Origin: Candidatus Dependentiae bacterium
Lineage (GTDB): Bacteria; Babelota; Babeliae; Babelales; UBA12411
Assembly (NCBI GenBank): GCA_003511165.1
Contig: DOJW01000004.1
Location: 1-64,000, forward strand
Reading direction: 5' to 3'
DNA length: 64,000 nt
The notes below the pieces were generated by a model that was not told the DNA's origin, ran no database searches, and saw nothing but the letters and a program-made list of their open reading frames with translations. Of this stretch, positions 16,922 through 25,605 are shown piece by piece (positions within the stretch are counted from its first letter, which is position 1; each line of letters opens with the position of its first letter). The translations under genes and the position numbers were made by a program.

Positions 16922-17434
16922 TTATCTTCTAATAGCTTCTAAAATTCGTAATTGATTAGAAATAGCATGACGTAAAACTTTACAAAGTAGATAATCTAAA
17001 TATGAAACTTCATTTGCGGCAAGAGAAATCAAACTCTCATCTATATCGCTTATTAATGATGTAATATCTTTTTTTGCTTTATCTAAATCATTTACCAACA
17101 ATCTCGCCACAAAATTAAATCGCACAATAAAATGTGCTGAGCTTCCAAAAATATACCCCGCATAACCACAGCCTCTTTGAGGGAGCCTTACATTTTTGTA
17201 CTCATACATCACTGAGCCTAAAAAAGAATTCGCATCTACAAAAAAACCATTTTCTACATCATACGCTTCAAAAATAAAGGCCGGATTTTCTGAAATCCAC
17301 TTATCCAAATATTTTGAATCTTTATTTTGCACAGAAGCATCAAATGCAGTCATCAACACTGGTGGATAAGCTTCAATTTTTGATATAAATGATAAGCTCA
17401 ACAACGCACAACAAACAGTTAATATTTTTTTCAT
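16922..17434 (-). CDS. Small secreted protein, possibly a diverged member of the ankyrin family
   Basis: The product has 170 aa with a clear signal peptide ending near KIEA. After cleavage, the segment LMTAFDASVQNKDSKYLDKW with SENPAF resembles the first helix pair of the neighbouring ankyrin proteins, but I see no second repeat. The middle has a Gly/Cys motif (RGCGYAGYIFG). The RBS AAAGGA overlaps the end region of metG, only 11 bases away, so it is co-transcribed with metG. No function is recognised. Confidence 0.65.
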   Translation of the reverse strand: MKKILTVCCALLSLSFISKIEAYPPVLMTAFDASVQNKDSKYLDKWISENPAFIFEAYDVENGFFVDANSFLGSVMYEYKNVRLPQRGCGYAGYIFGSSAHFIVRFNFVARLLVNDLDKAKKDITSLISDIDESLISLAANEVSYLDYLLCKVLRHAISNQLRILEAIRR

Positions 17435-17445
17435 ATTAAATTCCT

Positions 17446-19386
17446 TTATGAAAGACGTGTACCATTTTTGATTTCTGATCCAACAGTTACAAATGTCATG
17501 GATTTATCATCTTTTGCAAAAAGCATCATACCTTGTGACTCAAATCCAAGCATCTTGCGTGGCTTTAGGTTCAAAACATAAACACCTTTTTTACCAATCA
17601 AATCAGTCGGCGTAAAGTATTGACGAACACCTGATAAAATTTGCTTTTTGCCTAAAGATCCAAAGTCTACTTCAAGCTTATAAAGCTTATCTGAACCGTC
17701 AATAACTTCACATGATAAAATTTCGCCAACACAAAGTTGAACTTTTGCAAAATCTTCAATCCCGATTTCATCCACAGTTGCAACACCTTCAACCTTTTCT
17801 TTTTTAGAAGATTCTTTTTTAACGTCCACGGCTGCTTCACTTTTTTCTGCAGGCCTCTCAAAAAGAGCTTCTTTAGGTTTTGTTATTTTAAAATTTTTGT
17901 CCCAGATATTTTTTCGCAAAATCTCTTCATTGTTTATAGTCAAATCAATTTTATGCCCTATGCAAGAAATCAACTCTTCCATCTTTTTTGGCATTACAGG
18001 CCAAAGCAAATGTGCAACTGAATAAAGTGAATTGCAAACAACAGCTATCGTTTCCTCAAACTCATCTTTATTTTTTTTAACAGATTCCCAAGGCTTGCGA
18101 TCATTGAAATATGCATTTACTTGCGAAATAAATGTCCACAATTTTGAAAGCGCAATGTGATATTGATAATGATTTAATTCATCACAATATTCTTTAAACA
18201 TTTCTTCGCTTTTTATTTTTAGTATTTCAGATGCTGGATCAAAAACTTCTGGTGAATTAATTTCCGAAAATCCATTATTAATTGCAAGTACTGTAGTTCT
18301 ACTCAAAAGATTTCCGAGATTATTCGCCAAATCTGAAGAAATACGGCCTTCTAAATCCTCAATACTAAATTGGCTATCTTGATTTACGGAGACACTTTTT
18401 AGTAAATAATATCGAACTTGCTCCACACCATATTTTGACGCTAATTCTTGTGGATCAACAGCATTTCCAAGAGATTTGGACATTTTATTTTCACCAGACA
18501 AAATATAACCATGGACCAATAATTTTTTAGGCATTGATAAACCTGAAGCCATCAAAAAAGCGGGCCAATAAACAGCATGAAATCGTAAAATATCTTTTCC
18601 CATTACTTGAACATTTGCAGGCCACCAAAAATCAAAATCTTCTTGCTGCTGTTTATTTGATGATAAATATCCAACTGCACTTAAATAATTATTTAATGCA
18701 TCAGCCCAAACATAAACCGTTTGTCCACTTTCAAGAGGGAAAGGAATTCCCCAAGTCACGCCTTTGCGTGAAATGCTCAAATCTTGTAAACCGCCGCTAA
18801 CAAATGAAATAACTTCATTAAGTTTTTCTTTTGGAGTTATAAATTCTGGATTTTGTTTATAAAACTCGAGCAATCTATCTTGATATGCAGAAAGTCTAAA
18901 AAAATAATTTTCTTCGGATAATTCTCTTAACTCTCTTTTACAAGAAGGACAAACTTTTTCATCTGTTGCTTTTTCTAGCGTGACAAACGTTTCACAGGGA
19001 ACACAATACAAACCGCTGTAAACAGATTTATAAATGTCACCTTTTTCATAAAGATTCTTAATCCACTGTGTCACCATTTCTTGGTGCTGATTATCCGTTG
19101 TACGAATAAATTTGTCATAATCTATTTCGTAGAGTTCCCACATTTTTTTGAAATCAACAACTATTTTGTCAACAAATTCCTTTGGCTGCATTTTATTCTC
19201 TGCAGCCTTTTCAGCAACTTTTTGACCATGTTCATCTGTACCGGTTAAGAAAAAAACCTTCTTACCAAGAAGTCTATTAAAGCGCGCAGAAACATCTGCT
19301 AAAAGAGTTGAATACAAGGTACCAATATGTGGTTTGGAATTAACATAATAAATGGGAGTTGTAACATAAAATTTATTTTTGTTCAT
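17446..19386 (-). CDS. metG: Methionyl-tRNA synthetase
   Basis: This enzyme charges tRNA-Met. The 646-aa protein begins with the class I HIGH-type motif PHIGT (about residues 19-23). A zinc-binding knuckle (CVPC with CPSC, about 128-147) is present, followed by KMSKS in ENKMSKSLGN at about residue 303. The anticodon-binding helical domain follows. The C-terminal EMAP/Trbp111-like tRNA-binding domain starts near IEDFAKVQLCVGEIL (about residue 545). A Lys/Glu-rich linker separates the domains. It lies 17 bases downstream of lepB. Confidence 0.97.
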   Translation of the reverse strand: MNKNKFYVTTPIYYVNSKPHIGTLYSTLLADVSARFNRLLGKKVFFLTGTDEHGQKVAEKAAENKMQPKEFVDKIVVDFKKMWELYEIDYDKFIRTTDNQHQEMVTQWIKNLYEKGDIYKSVYSGLYCVPCETFVTLEKATDEKVCPSCKRELRELSEENYFFRLSAYQDRLLEFYKQNPEFITPKEKLNEVISFVSGGLQDLSISRKGVTWGIPFPLESGQTVYVWADALNNYLSAVGYLSSNKQQQEDFDFWWPANVQVMGKDILRFHAVYWPAFLMASGLSMPKKLLVHGYILSGENKMSKSLGNAVDPQELASKYGVEQVRYYLLKSVSVNQDSQFSIEDLEGRISSDLANNLGNLLSRTTVLAINNGFSEINSPEVFDPASEILKIKSEEMFKEYCDELNHYQYHIALSKLWTFISQVNAYFNDRKPWESVKKNKDEFEETIAVVCNSLYSVAHLLWPVMPKKMEELISCIGHKIDLTINNEEILRKNIWDKNFKITKPKEALFERPAEKSEAAVDVKKESSKKEKVEGVATVDEIGIEDFAKVQLCVGEILSCEVIDGSDKLYKLEVDFGSLGKKQILSGVRQYFTPTDLIGKKGVYVLNLKPRKMLGFESQGMMLFAKDDKSMTFVTVGSEIKNGTRLS

Positions 19387-19403
19387 AAAAACTTCCTAAA
19401 TAA

Positions 19404-20630
19404 TTATTTTGCTGTTGCCATAACGACTGGCTCTAACATCTTTGCTGGCTCTGATTTTAAATTCTTTAAAATTCTGTTCCATCGAATAAATTTTGTCCAC
19501 AAATCAATTGGATGTTTTATAAAATCAAAAAACCAAAAAGATTCTAAACTATCAATCGAATATACCACAAAGCTTGCTCTGCCATAAATTCGATCTGCAT
19601 CCAAAAATCCCCAAAATCGGCTGTCATAACTATTTTTTCTATTATCACCCATCATCCAATATTTACCTTGAGGAACAACCATTGGACCAAAAATATCAAC
19701 GTTTTTACCATTACGTTCAATTGTAGGAGTAAATGGCATAAGAACCCAAGCAGATGTAGAGCCAGGCTTCAAAACAACTTCTTCAGAATGCATACGATAA
19801 AAAGGTTGCTCTAACAGATCTTTTGAAGGGTCAAACGAATAACCTATTGGATCTGATCTATAACGTAAAAATGCAGGAACTGGTAATAATCCAATTCTAT
19901 CAAAATCAAAAAATCCAGACGCTTTTTCAAGCACAATTAGCGGATATTTATTAACATAAGGCTCATCAAGTTTTTTACCATTTACATAAACAACTGTTTT
20001 ACCATTTTCAATCTTTCCTTCGATAGTATCCCCTGGCAATCCGACAACTCTTTTTACAATATTATCAGGTCCAGCTTCTAAACCAACAATTGGAATAGGT
20101 AACCCAACATATTTTTGCCACCAATATTTCAATTTATTACTTTGATCAAATTTGAAAGTTTGGGATGAAAACATAACAAGATCACCACGCTGAGGTTTCC
20201 TTCCAAAGCTATAAGCCATATTATTTCCCCAAACACGATCACCTACTAAAAGATTAACTTCTGCTGATCCGGAAGGAACTTGATAAAGACCAAAAACAAA
20301 ATTTCTTAATATAAAAATAACCACCAAAGCAGTAGCCAAAGCTTCTAACCACTGTCTCCACTCCGGTTTTGTTATTTCATTTAATTCTTTATAAACTTTT
20401 CTAAATCTTTTTACTTTCTTTTTAAGTTCAGGAGTTATTTTGCTCAAACTTTCGAAATCTTTTTTCAACGAAACTGATAGCAAATCTAACTCTTCAATCA
20501 TCTTTGAAGATTTAGAAATTAAATCTTCTTTTTTATGTTTTTTCCAATAATCTATTCGCGAAGTAAACCGAGATTTATTAGAAAAATATTTTTCATTCCA
20601 CTTTTCAAAAATCTTTTTAAATTTATTCAT
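19404..20630 (-). CDS. lepB: Signal peptidase I with a long N-terminal extension
   Basis: This inner-membrane Ser/Lys protease cleaves signal peptides of exported proteins. ATG 20630 is chosen because AAGGA precedes it; an earlier ATG at 20651 lacks this. The 408-aa product has about 90 charged, partly helical cytosolic residues, one membrane helix (about 95-117), then VPSGSAEVNLLVGD. The nucleophile is S122. Usual enzymes have Met-x-Pro-Thr after this Ser; here it is Ala-Glu-Val-Asn. The general-base lysine is K193 in IVKRVVGLPGD. The late family box is MMGDNRKNSYDSRFWG. Many exported proteins in this window are its likely substrates. Confidence 0.92.
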   Translation of the reverse strand: MNKFKKIFEKWNEKYFSNKSRFTSRIDYWKKHKKEDLISKSSKMIEELDLLSVSLKKDFESLSKITPELKKKVKRFRKVYKELNEITKPEWRQWLEALATALVVIFILRNFVFGLYQVPSGSAEVNLLVGDRVWGNNMAYSFGRKPQRGDLVMFSSQTFKFDQSNKLKYWWQKYVGLPIPIVGLEAGPDNIVKRVVGLPGDTIEGKIENGKTVVYVNGKKLDEPYVNKYPLIVLEKASGFFDFDRIGLLPVPAFLRYRSDPIGYSFDPSKDLLEQPFYRMHSEEVVLKPGSTSAWVLMPFTPTIERNGKNVDIFGPMVVPQGKYWMMGDNRKNSYDSRFWGFLDADRIYGRASFVVYSIDSLESFWFFDFIKHPIDLWTKFIRWNRILKNLKSEPAKMLEPVVMATAK

Positions 20631-20680
20631 ACAAAATTCCTTATGCTCCACTCTTTATCTTTTATATCTTTTTTAAAATT

Positions 20681-21805
20681 TCATGAGATTCTTATAGACA
20701 ACCACAATTCATCTAAAACATCTAAAGGGATATCATTATGCAACGTATCCAATTTTTTAAACATTTCTTCCGATGGAAAAAATGACTTATTTTGAAAAAC
20801 ACTTTTATCTATCAATTCATAAGAAACCTTATTTACAGGATTAAATCCAAAATCATTTGAATTCATCGCATTAACAGTAGAACTTACTAAATAATCTATA
20901 AATTTATATGTCAACTCTTCTTTTTGAGACTTTTCTAAAATAGCTAAATTTTCAATCGTTAACAACGATCCCTCTTTTGGAATAATAAATGCAAATTCAT
21001 CTTTCATTTTAGGATTATTGATCAACATCTTTCTAAAAAATAAACTTTCACAAGGGACTACAGGAACAATGCCTGCATACAAAAAATAATCTATCTTTTC
21101 ACTTGAATAACTCTCTACATATTTCCGCTGCTTTATCAAAAGATCTCTTATCTCTTTCAGTTGATTTTTGCTCTGCTCGATCGGCTTTCCAAAAAGATAT
21201 AAGGATGTTAAAAAAAGAATTTCACGAGGATCTGATGGCATAGCTATTTTATATTTTTCCCAATTTTCTGGATCAAAAATAAGCCCCCAGGTAGGATCTT
21301 GCATAACTTTGTCAAAAGATTCTTTTTTATAAGCAAGTCCAAAAATAGACCATGAATGAGGTACTGAATATTTATTTTGTGGATCAAAATATCGATTAAT
21401 AAATCGTTTATCAATTTGTTCAAAATTTGAAATCTTAGAAATATTTAATGACTTAAGTAGATTAAACTTGATCAAAGACTCTATCATATAATCTGTAGTT
21501 ATTAACAGGTCATAACCTGCGCCTTTATCTATTTTTAACTTTGCAAGCAATTCATCATTTGATTCAAAATACGTCACATGAACTTTTATACCGGTTTGTT
21601 CCTCAAACTTTTTCACTGATTCTTGCGAAATCATATCAGTAAAAGTAAGCACATGTATTGATCTTTCATTTCTATAAAAATAATTAATTATACGAGGAGA
21701 ATACAGACAAAATAAAAGCAAAAAGAAAATAAAGGAGAAAATAAAAAAACGGATAAAAATAGATGCCAAATTTAATTTTTCCCAAATAAATTTATTCCAC
21801 ATCAT
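20681..21805 (-). CDS. potD: Spermidine/putrescine ABC transporter substrate-binding protein PotD
   Basis: This extracytoplasmic binding protein has about 374 aa. The first hydrophobic segment (about residues 12-35) is a signal or anchor. The domain begins with RSIHVLTFTDMISQESVKKF and EEQTGIKVHVTYFESNDELL, the typical PotD/PotF start. YDLLITTDYMIESL and VPHSWSIFGLAYKK are family segments. The start is ATG at 21805 or 21802; a TTG lies further upstream. It overlaps potC by about 14 bases. It is the last pot gene. Confidence 0.9.
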   Translation of the reverse strand: MMWNKFIWEKLNLASIFIRFFIFSFIFFLLLFCLYSPRIINYFYRNERSIHVLTFTDMISQESVKKFEEQTGIKVHVTYFESNDELLAKLKIDKGAGYDLLITTDYMIESLIKFNLLKSLNISKISNFEQIDKRFINRYFDPQNKYSVPHSWSIFGLAYKKESFDKVMQDPTWGLIFDPENWEKYKIAMPSDPREILFLTSLYLFGKPIEQSKNQLKEIRDLLIKQRKYVESYSSEKIDYFLYAGIVPVVPCESLFFRKMLINNPKMKDEFAFIIPKEGSLLTIENLAILEKSQKEELTYKFIDYLVSSTVNAMNSNDFGFNPVNKVSYELIDKSVFQNKSFFPSEEMFKKLDTLHNDIPLDVLDELWLSIRIS

Positions 21806-22589
21806 GTCCAAACACCTGGTCTAAAACTTTAAATAAACATAGCGCTAAAACAAACAAACTACTTACAGCAAGCAAAATTGTTGAAATAGCATTAATTCGC
21901 GGATCGATTCCCTTGCGCACCATTGAATAAACATACACGGATAATGTTTGAATTTTTTCTCCGGAACAAAAAAACGCAATAAAAAAATCATCTAGTGAAA
22001 GTGTAAAAACTAAAAAAGCAGAAGCTATCATAGAAGGTGCGAGTAAAGGTATTACAATTTTTCTAAAAGTGTGTAACGGTAACGCCCCTAAATCCGCAGA
22101 GGCCTCCGTAAGAGTCGGGTCCAATTCTATAAATCTCGCTCTAATTATAGGCACTACAAAACCAAGACCTATCAGAGCATGCCCTGCAATCAAACTGCCA
22201 TAACCAAGCGGAATTTTTAAAAAGGTAAACAACGATAGTAATCCAATAGCCAAAATAATTTCAGGTAAAATAATGTTTGTATGAAAAATATTAAATAAAA
22301 AAAACGGACGCCACCATTTACTTGCAACCACCAAAAAAGAACCTAGCGTTACACTCAAAAAAGTAGAAACAGAAGCTACAATTAAAGATGTTTTCAAAGC
22401 CTGTAATAAATCGGGTGTAGACCATAAAGCTTTAAACCAACGAAGCGAAAAGCCTGACCATGCAAAAGGAACAGATGAATCATTAAAAGAAAATATTACC
22501 AAAACAAAAATTGGCAAATATAAAAATGCATAAACAAAAAAAACAAATAAAACATGTACTATTTTTGCAAACCATTTTTTATTATTCAT
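21792..22589 (-). CDS. potC: Spermidine/putrescine ABC transporter permease PotC
   Basis: The 265-aa inner-membrane permease has six predicted helices. The EAA loop, ASADLGALPLHTFRKIVIPL, at about residues 159-178 contacts the ATPase. It overlaps potB by four bases (ATGA), a sign of translational coupling. The order potA-potB-potC-potD identifies it. Confidence 0.93.
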   Translation of the reverse strand: MNNKKWFAKIVHVLFVFFVYAFLYLPIFVLVIFSFNDSSVPFAWSGFSLRWFKALWSTPDLLQALKTSLIVASVSTFLSVTLGSFLVVASKWWRPFFLFNIFHTNIILPEIILAIGLLSLFTFLKIPLGYGSLIAGHALIGLGFVVPIIRARFIELDPTLTEASADLGALPLHTFRKIVIPLLAPSMIASAFLVFTLSLDDFFIAFFCSGEKIQTLSVYVYSMVRKGIDPRINAISTILLAVSSLFVLALCLFKVLDQVFGHDVE

Positions 22590-23476
22590 TCTTCTATTCT
22601 CATGCTGAAGCGATTTTTAAATATTTTTTTTGAAATTAAAACAAATACATAAACAAATAAAAAAAACAAAAGTAAGAACAAAATACCTGCTGATGCAAAT
22701 GCAAATCCAGTTTCCCACTCTCGCAAAAGCAAAAATTTATCAACAATCACCGTTCCCCAAAAAGCTTTTTTTGCTCCACCCAGTAGCGCTGGGACAGCGA
22801 ATTCACCAAAAGCAGGAACAAATACAAGTAAAAAACCTGTATACATACCAGGAAGTGAAAGAGGAAATATAACTCTTCTAAAAGTAACAAATTTACTTGC
22901 GCCAAGATCTGCAGACGCTTCAAATAATTTTCTATCAGTTTTTTCTAAAATTATATAAATAGGCAAAATCATAAATGGCAAAAAACAGTAAATCATACCA
23001 AGCAAAACAGAAAAAGTATTATTAACCATATGAAGTGGCTGTGAAATAATATTCAAAGAATACAAAACTCTACTTATCAATCCCCTTTTTTCAAGTAAAA
23101 AAAACCATGCATAAACTTCCACAATAATATTTGTCCATGAAGGAAGAACTAGTAAAAAAAGAAAAAACATTTTTAATCTTCTTACTCGAAAAGCCAGAAA
23201 ATAAGCAACAGGATACGCTATAAACATACAAATCACAGCGGTTGCAAACGCTAGATAAAAAGAATTGAAAACAACGTGTAAATAAATAGGTTTTAATATT
23301 CTTTCATAATGAGAAAACGTCCATCCGATAAATCCATAACTTTCTGAATAATCTCTAAAACTAAAAATGAAAATAACTAAAAGAGGAATATACAAAAAGA
23401 AAATCTGCCATATAATGGCAGGAAATGCTAACAGATAAGGATACTCCTCTTGGAGAATTCTTTTTAAAAAGCCCAT
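22586..23476 (-). CDS. potB: Spermidine/putrescine ABC transporter permease PotB
   Basis: This permease of about 296 aa has six predicted membrane helices. The EAA-type loop is EASADLGASKFVTFRRVIFP near residue 190. There are two adjacent ATG codons at 23479 and 23476; the second has better spacing from GGAG. The start overlaps the potA stop. It pairs with PotC to form the translocation channel. Confidence 0.93.
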   Translation of the reverse strand: MGFLKRILQEEYPYLLAFPAIIWQIFFLYIPLLVIFIFSFRDYSESYGFIGWTFSHYERILKPIYLHVVFNSFYLAFATAVICMFIAYPVAYFLAFRVRRLKMFFLFLLVLPSWTNIIVEVYAWFFLLEKRGLISRVLYSLNIISQPLHMVNNTFSVLLGMIYCFLPFMILPIYIILEKTDRKLFEASADLGASKFVTFRRVIFPLSLPGMYTGFLLVFVPAFGEFAVPALLGGAKKAFWGTVIVDKFLLLREWETGFAFASAGILFLLLFFLFVYVFVLISKKIFKNRFSMRIEE

Positions 23477-24567
23477 CATCTCTCCAACAAAATAACGTTT
23501 TCTTTTTGAAAATATAAATGAACTTTATCATTTGCAAGAATATCTTCTTGAGGAAAATGTTCTTCATTCTGTTCAAAAACTGTTAATAGTTTTCCATTCT
23601 TAAGACGCACCTGATATTGAGTAAATCTACCCTGATAAACAACGTTAATAACTTTTCCTGTTAAATGATTAGAAAATCCTTCTTTTTCTTTCTTGCTTAT
23701 CAATATTTTTTCAGGACGCAAACTTAAAAATATTCTTCTACCAGAAATAAACCAACTTTTTTTATTTGGAACATCCAAAAATAGACTTCCTAAATTTTCT
23801 ACCTCAAGCCATACAAGATTATCTCTAACATGAAGAATCCCTTCAATAATATTAGTATTGCCTACAAATGTTGCAACAAATCGCGAAGCAGGAAACTCAT
23901 AAATTTCTTTTGGCGTTCCAATTTGCTCAATTCTTCCATTTTTATTAAAAATTGCAATGCCATCAGCAACTGTTAAAGCTTCTGATTGATCATGTGTTAC
24001 ATAAATAAATGTTGTTCCAAAATTATGTTGCAAATCTAACAATTCAATAAGCATTTGCTCTCTTAGATTGAAATCAAGAGCGGCAAGAGGTTCATCTAAA
24101 AGCAAAACATCCGGCTCATTAACGATAGCCCTTGCAAGAGCAACTCGTTGCTGTTGCCCACCAGATAAATTATTAATATTTTTGAATTCATGACCCGCAA
24201 GACGAACAAGCGAAAGCGTATGCATTACTTTGCTTTTAATATCCGATTCTTTCATTTTTTTTACACGCAAACCATATGCAACGTTTTCAAAAACAGAAAG
24301 ATGTGGAAATAATGCATATTGTTGAAAAACTGTATTTACTCGCCTTTTAAAAATAGGTTGATTGGTAATATCTTCATCACCTAAATAAATTTTGCCACTA
24401 TCTACAGGTTCAAATCCACCAATTAATCGAAGCAATGTAGTTTTGCCGCACCCGCTGGGACCGAGCAAAGAAAAAAATTTCCCTGAAGGAATTTCCAGAT
24501 TTAAATTGTCTAGTATTAAATCGCCATGGAATGATTTTGAAACATTTTCTATTCTAATTTTTTTCAT
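23476..24567 (-). CDS. potA: Spermidine/putrescine ABC transporter ATPase PotA
   Basis: This ATPase energises polyamine import. From ATG 24567 (a TTG lies three codons upstream) it has 363 aa. Walker A is GPSGCGKTT, the signature is LSGGQQQRVALARA, Walker B is VLLLDEPLAALD and the switch His is in YVTHDQSEA. The C-terminal TOBE-like regulatory domain (about residues 240-363) is present. Polyamine uptake is common in host-dependent bacteria that lack synthesis, but biosynthesis genes elsewhere cannot be excluded. Confidence 0.95.
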   Translation of the reverse strand: MKKIRIENVSKSFHGDLILDNLNLEIPSGKFFSLLGPSGCGKTTLLRLIGGFEPVDSGKIYLGDEDITNQPIFKRRVNTVFQQYALFPHLSVFENVAYGLRVKKMKESDIKSKVMHTLSLVRLAGHEFKNINNLSGGQQQRVALARAIVNEPDVLLLDEPLAALDFNLREQMLIELLDLQHNFGTTFIYVTHDQSEALTVADGIAIFNKNGRIEQIGTPKEIYEFPASRFVATFVGNTNIIEGILHVRDNLVWLEVENLGSLFLDVPNKKSWFISGRRIFLSLRPEKILISKKEKEGFSNHLTGKVINVVYQGRFTQYQVRLKNGKLLTVFEQNEEHFPQEDILANDKVHLYFQKENVILLER

Positions 24568-24598
24568 AGTATCCAAAATAAATCCTTGCCCTATTTAA

Positions 24599-25333
24599 TT
24601 AATTTTTCTTCATTTTTTTCGCGAACATTGCCGGTAAAACCAAATCCGCAATTGTACATGGTATCAATACAGCAAATATTAAATAAACAAATACGAAACT
24701 AATATATTTTCCCCAGTCAGAAAAACCATAACTAACTAGATATAAAATTGACGCCATTGCGCTTATAAATATATGCAAAAAATGTGAACCTTTTGAATAA
24801 AAAATTTTCAAAGTACCAAAATGTCTGCTTAAAACATAACCATTTATTATTCCAATAACTAAAAAAGGTAAAACCACATCCAAGTGCGAAATAAAACACC
24901 AATGAAATTTCATATCAATTCCAAGATATGTTCCACCTAAATAAGGAAGTAAAGAATCAGACATGGTACAAAAAACCGCTGGAATTAAAATACCAGCTAA
25001 CAGTCCCCCAAAAATGCTCACTGAATACCTAGTAAAAGTCAAAATCACACCGGTAGCGGAAAAAACAATATGTAAAAAGTGAAAATTATGAAAAAGCTTA
25101 TGCGCAGTTAAATTTGAAATAGGAATAGAAGTTAATAGACCCAAAATGATCATACTAATCGAAACGGAAAATACTGCATATGGAAAATGGCAAGCAATTT
25201 CTGATCTAAGAGAATGGTGCAAATGCTGACCATCTGGATGCATACTACAAGTATGGGTAGAACAGGATTTTATATCTTTAGTCGCTACTTTCTTGCTCGA
25301 ACCCCTCATCCAAAAATCTTTAAACTTTTTCAA
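24599..25333 (-). CDS. Polytopic membrane protein with a His/Cys-rich N-terminus, unknown
   Basis: The product has about 244 aa. Around residues 24-41 it carries CSTHTCSMHPDGQHLHH, rich in Cys, His and Met; the CSMHP piece recalls short heavy-metal-binding motifs. Six or seven hydrophobic helices follow, with many His in the membrane region (LFHNFHFLH and FHWCFISH). The pattern suggests a metal-related membrane protein, but I do not recognise the family. A TTG at 25333 is favoured over TTG 25342 because the AGGGGA site is too close to the latter. It lies just upstream of potA on the same strand. Confidence 0.6.
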   Translation of the reverse strand: MKKFKDFWMRGSSKKVATKDIKSCSTHTCSMHPDGQHLHHSLRSEIACHFPYAVFSVSISMIILGLLTSIPISNLTAHKLFHNFHFLHIVFSATGVILTFTRYSVSIFGGLLAGILIPAVFCTMSDSLLPYLGGTYLGIDMKFHWCFISHLDVVLPFLVIGIINGYVLSRHFGTLKIFYSKGSHFLHIFISAMASILYLVSYGFSDWGKYISFVFVYLIFAVLIPCTIADLVLPAMFAKKMKKN

Positions 25334-25456
25334 ATTATTCAATCCCCTATCCGAAGAAATTTAAAACTCAAACAAAACATTATACTTTAATAGCAAATAT
25401 CGCAAATAAACACCAATTTTAACGCAAAAAAACAAAAATTTAAATAGTTCCCAAAC

Positions 25457-25485
25457 TTGATATTATCCAACTTATCTTGTAATAT
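25457..25485 (+). promoter_or_regulatory. Promoter of tRNA-Glu
   Basis: TTGATA (25457-25462) and TAATAT (25480-25485) have a 17-base spacer and lie 15 bases before the mature tRNA. This is the expected position for a tRNA promoter. Confidence 0.55.
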
Positions 25486-25499
25486 TCTTAACATGTTTT

Positions 25500-25574
25500 G
25501 GCCCCATCGTCTAACGGTTAGGACATTGCCCTCTCACGGCAGAAATAGGGGTTCGATTCCCCTTGGGGCTACCA
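25500..25574 (+). tRNA. tRNA-Glu, anticodon CUC
   Basis: The 75-base cloverleaf has acceptor arms GGCCCCA / TGGGGCT and the anticodon loop CTCTCAC with anticodon CTC. The T-arm AGGGG TTCGATT CCCCT is intact. The 3' CCA is encoded. It is followed after 31 bases by a glycosyltransferase gene on the same strand, probably co-transcribed. Confidence 0.97.
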
Positions 25575-25605
25575 AAATAATCGAAACACTGTTTGAAAGG
25601 CTTTA

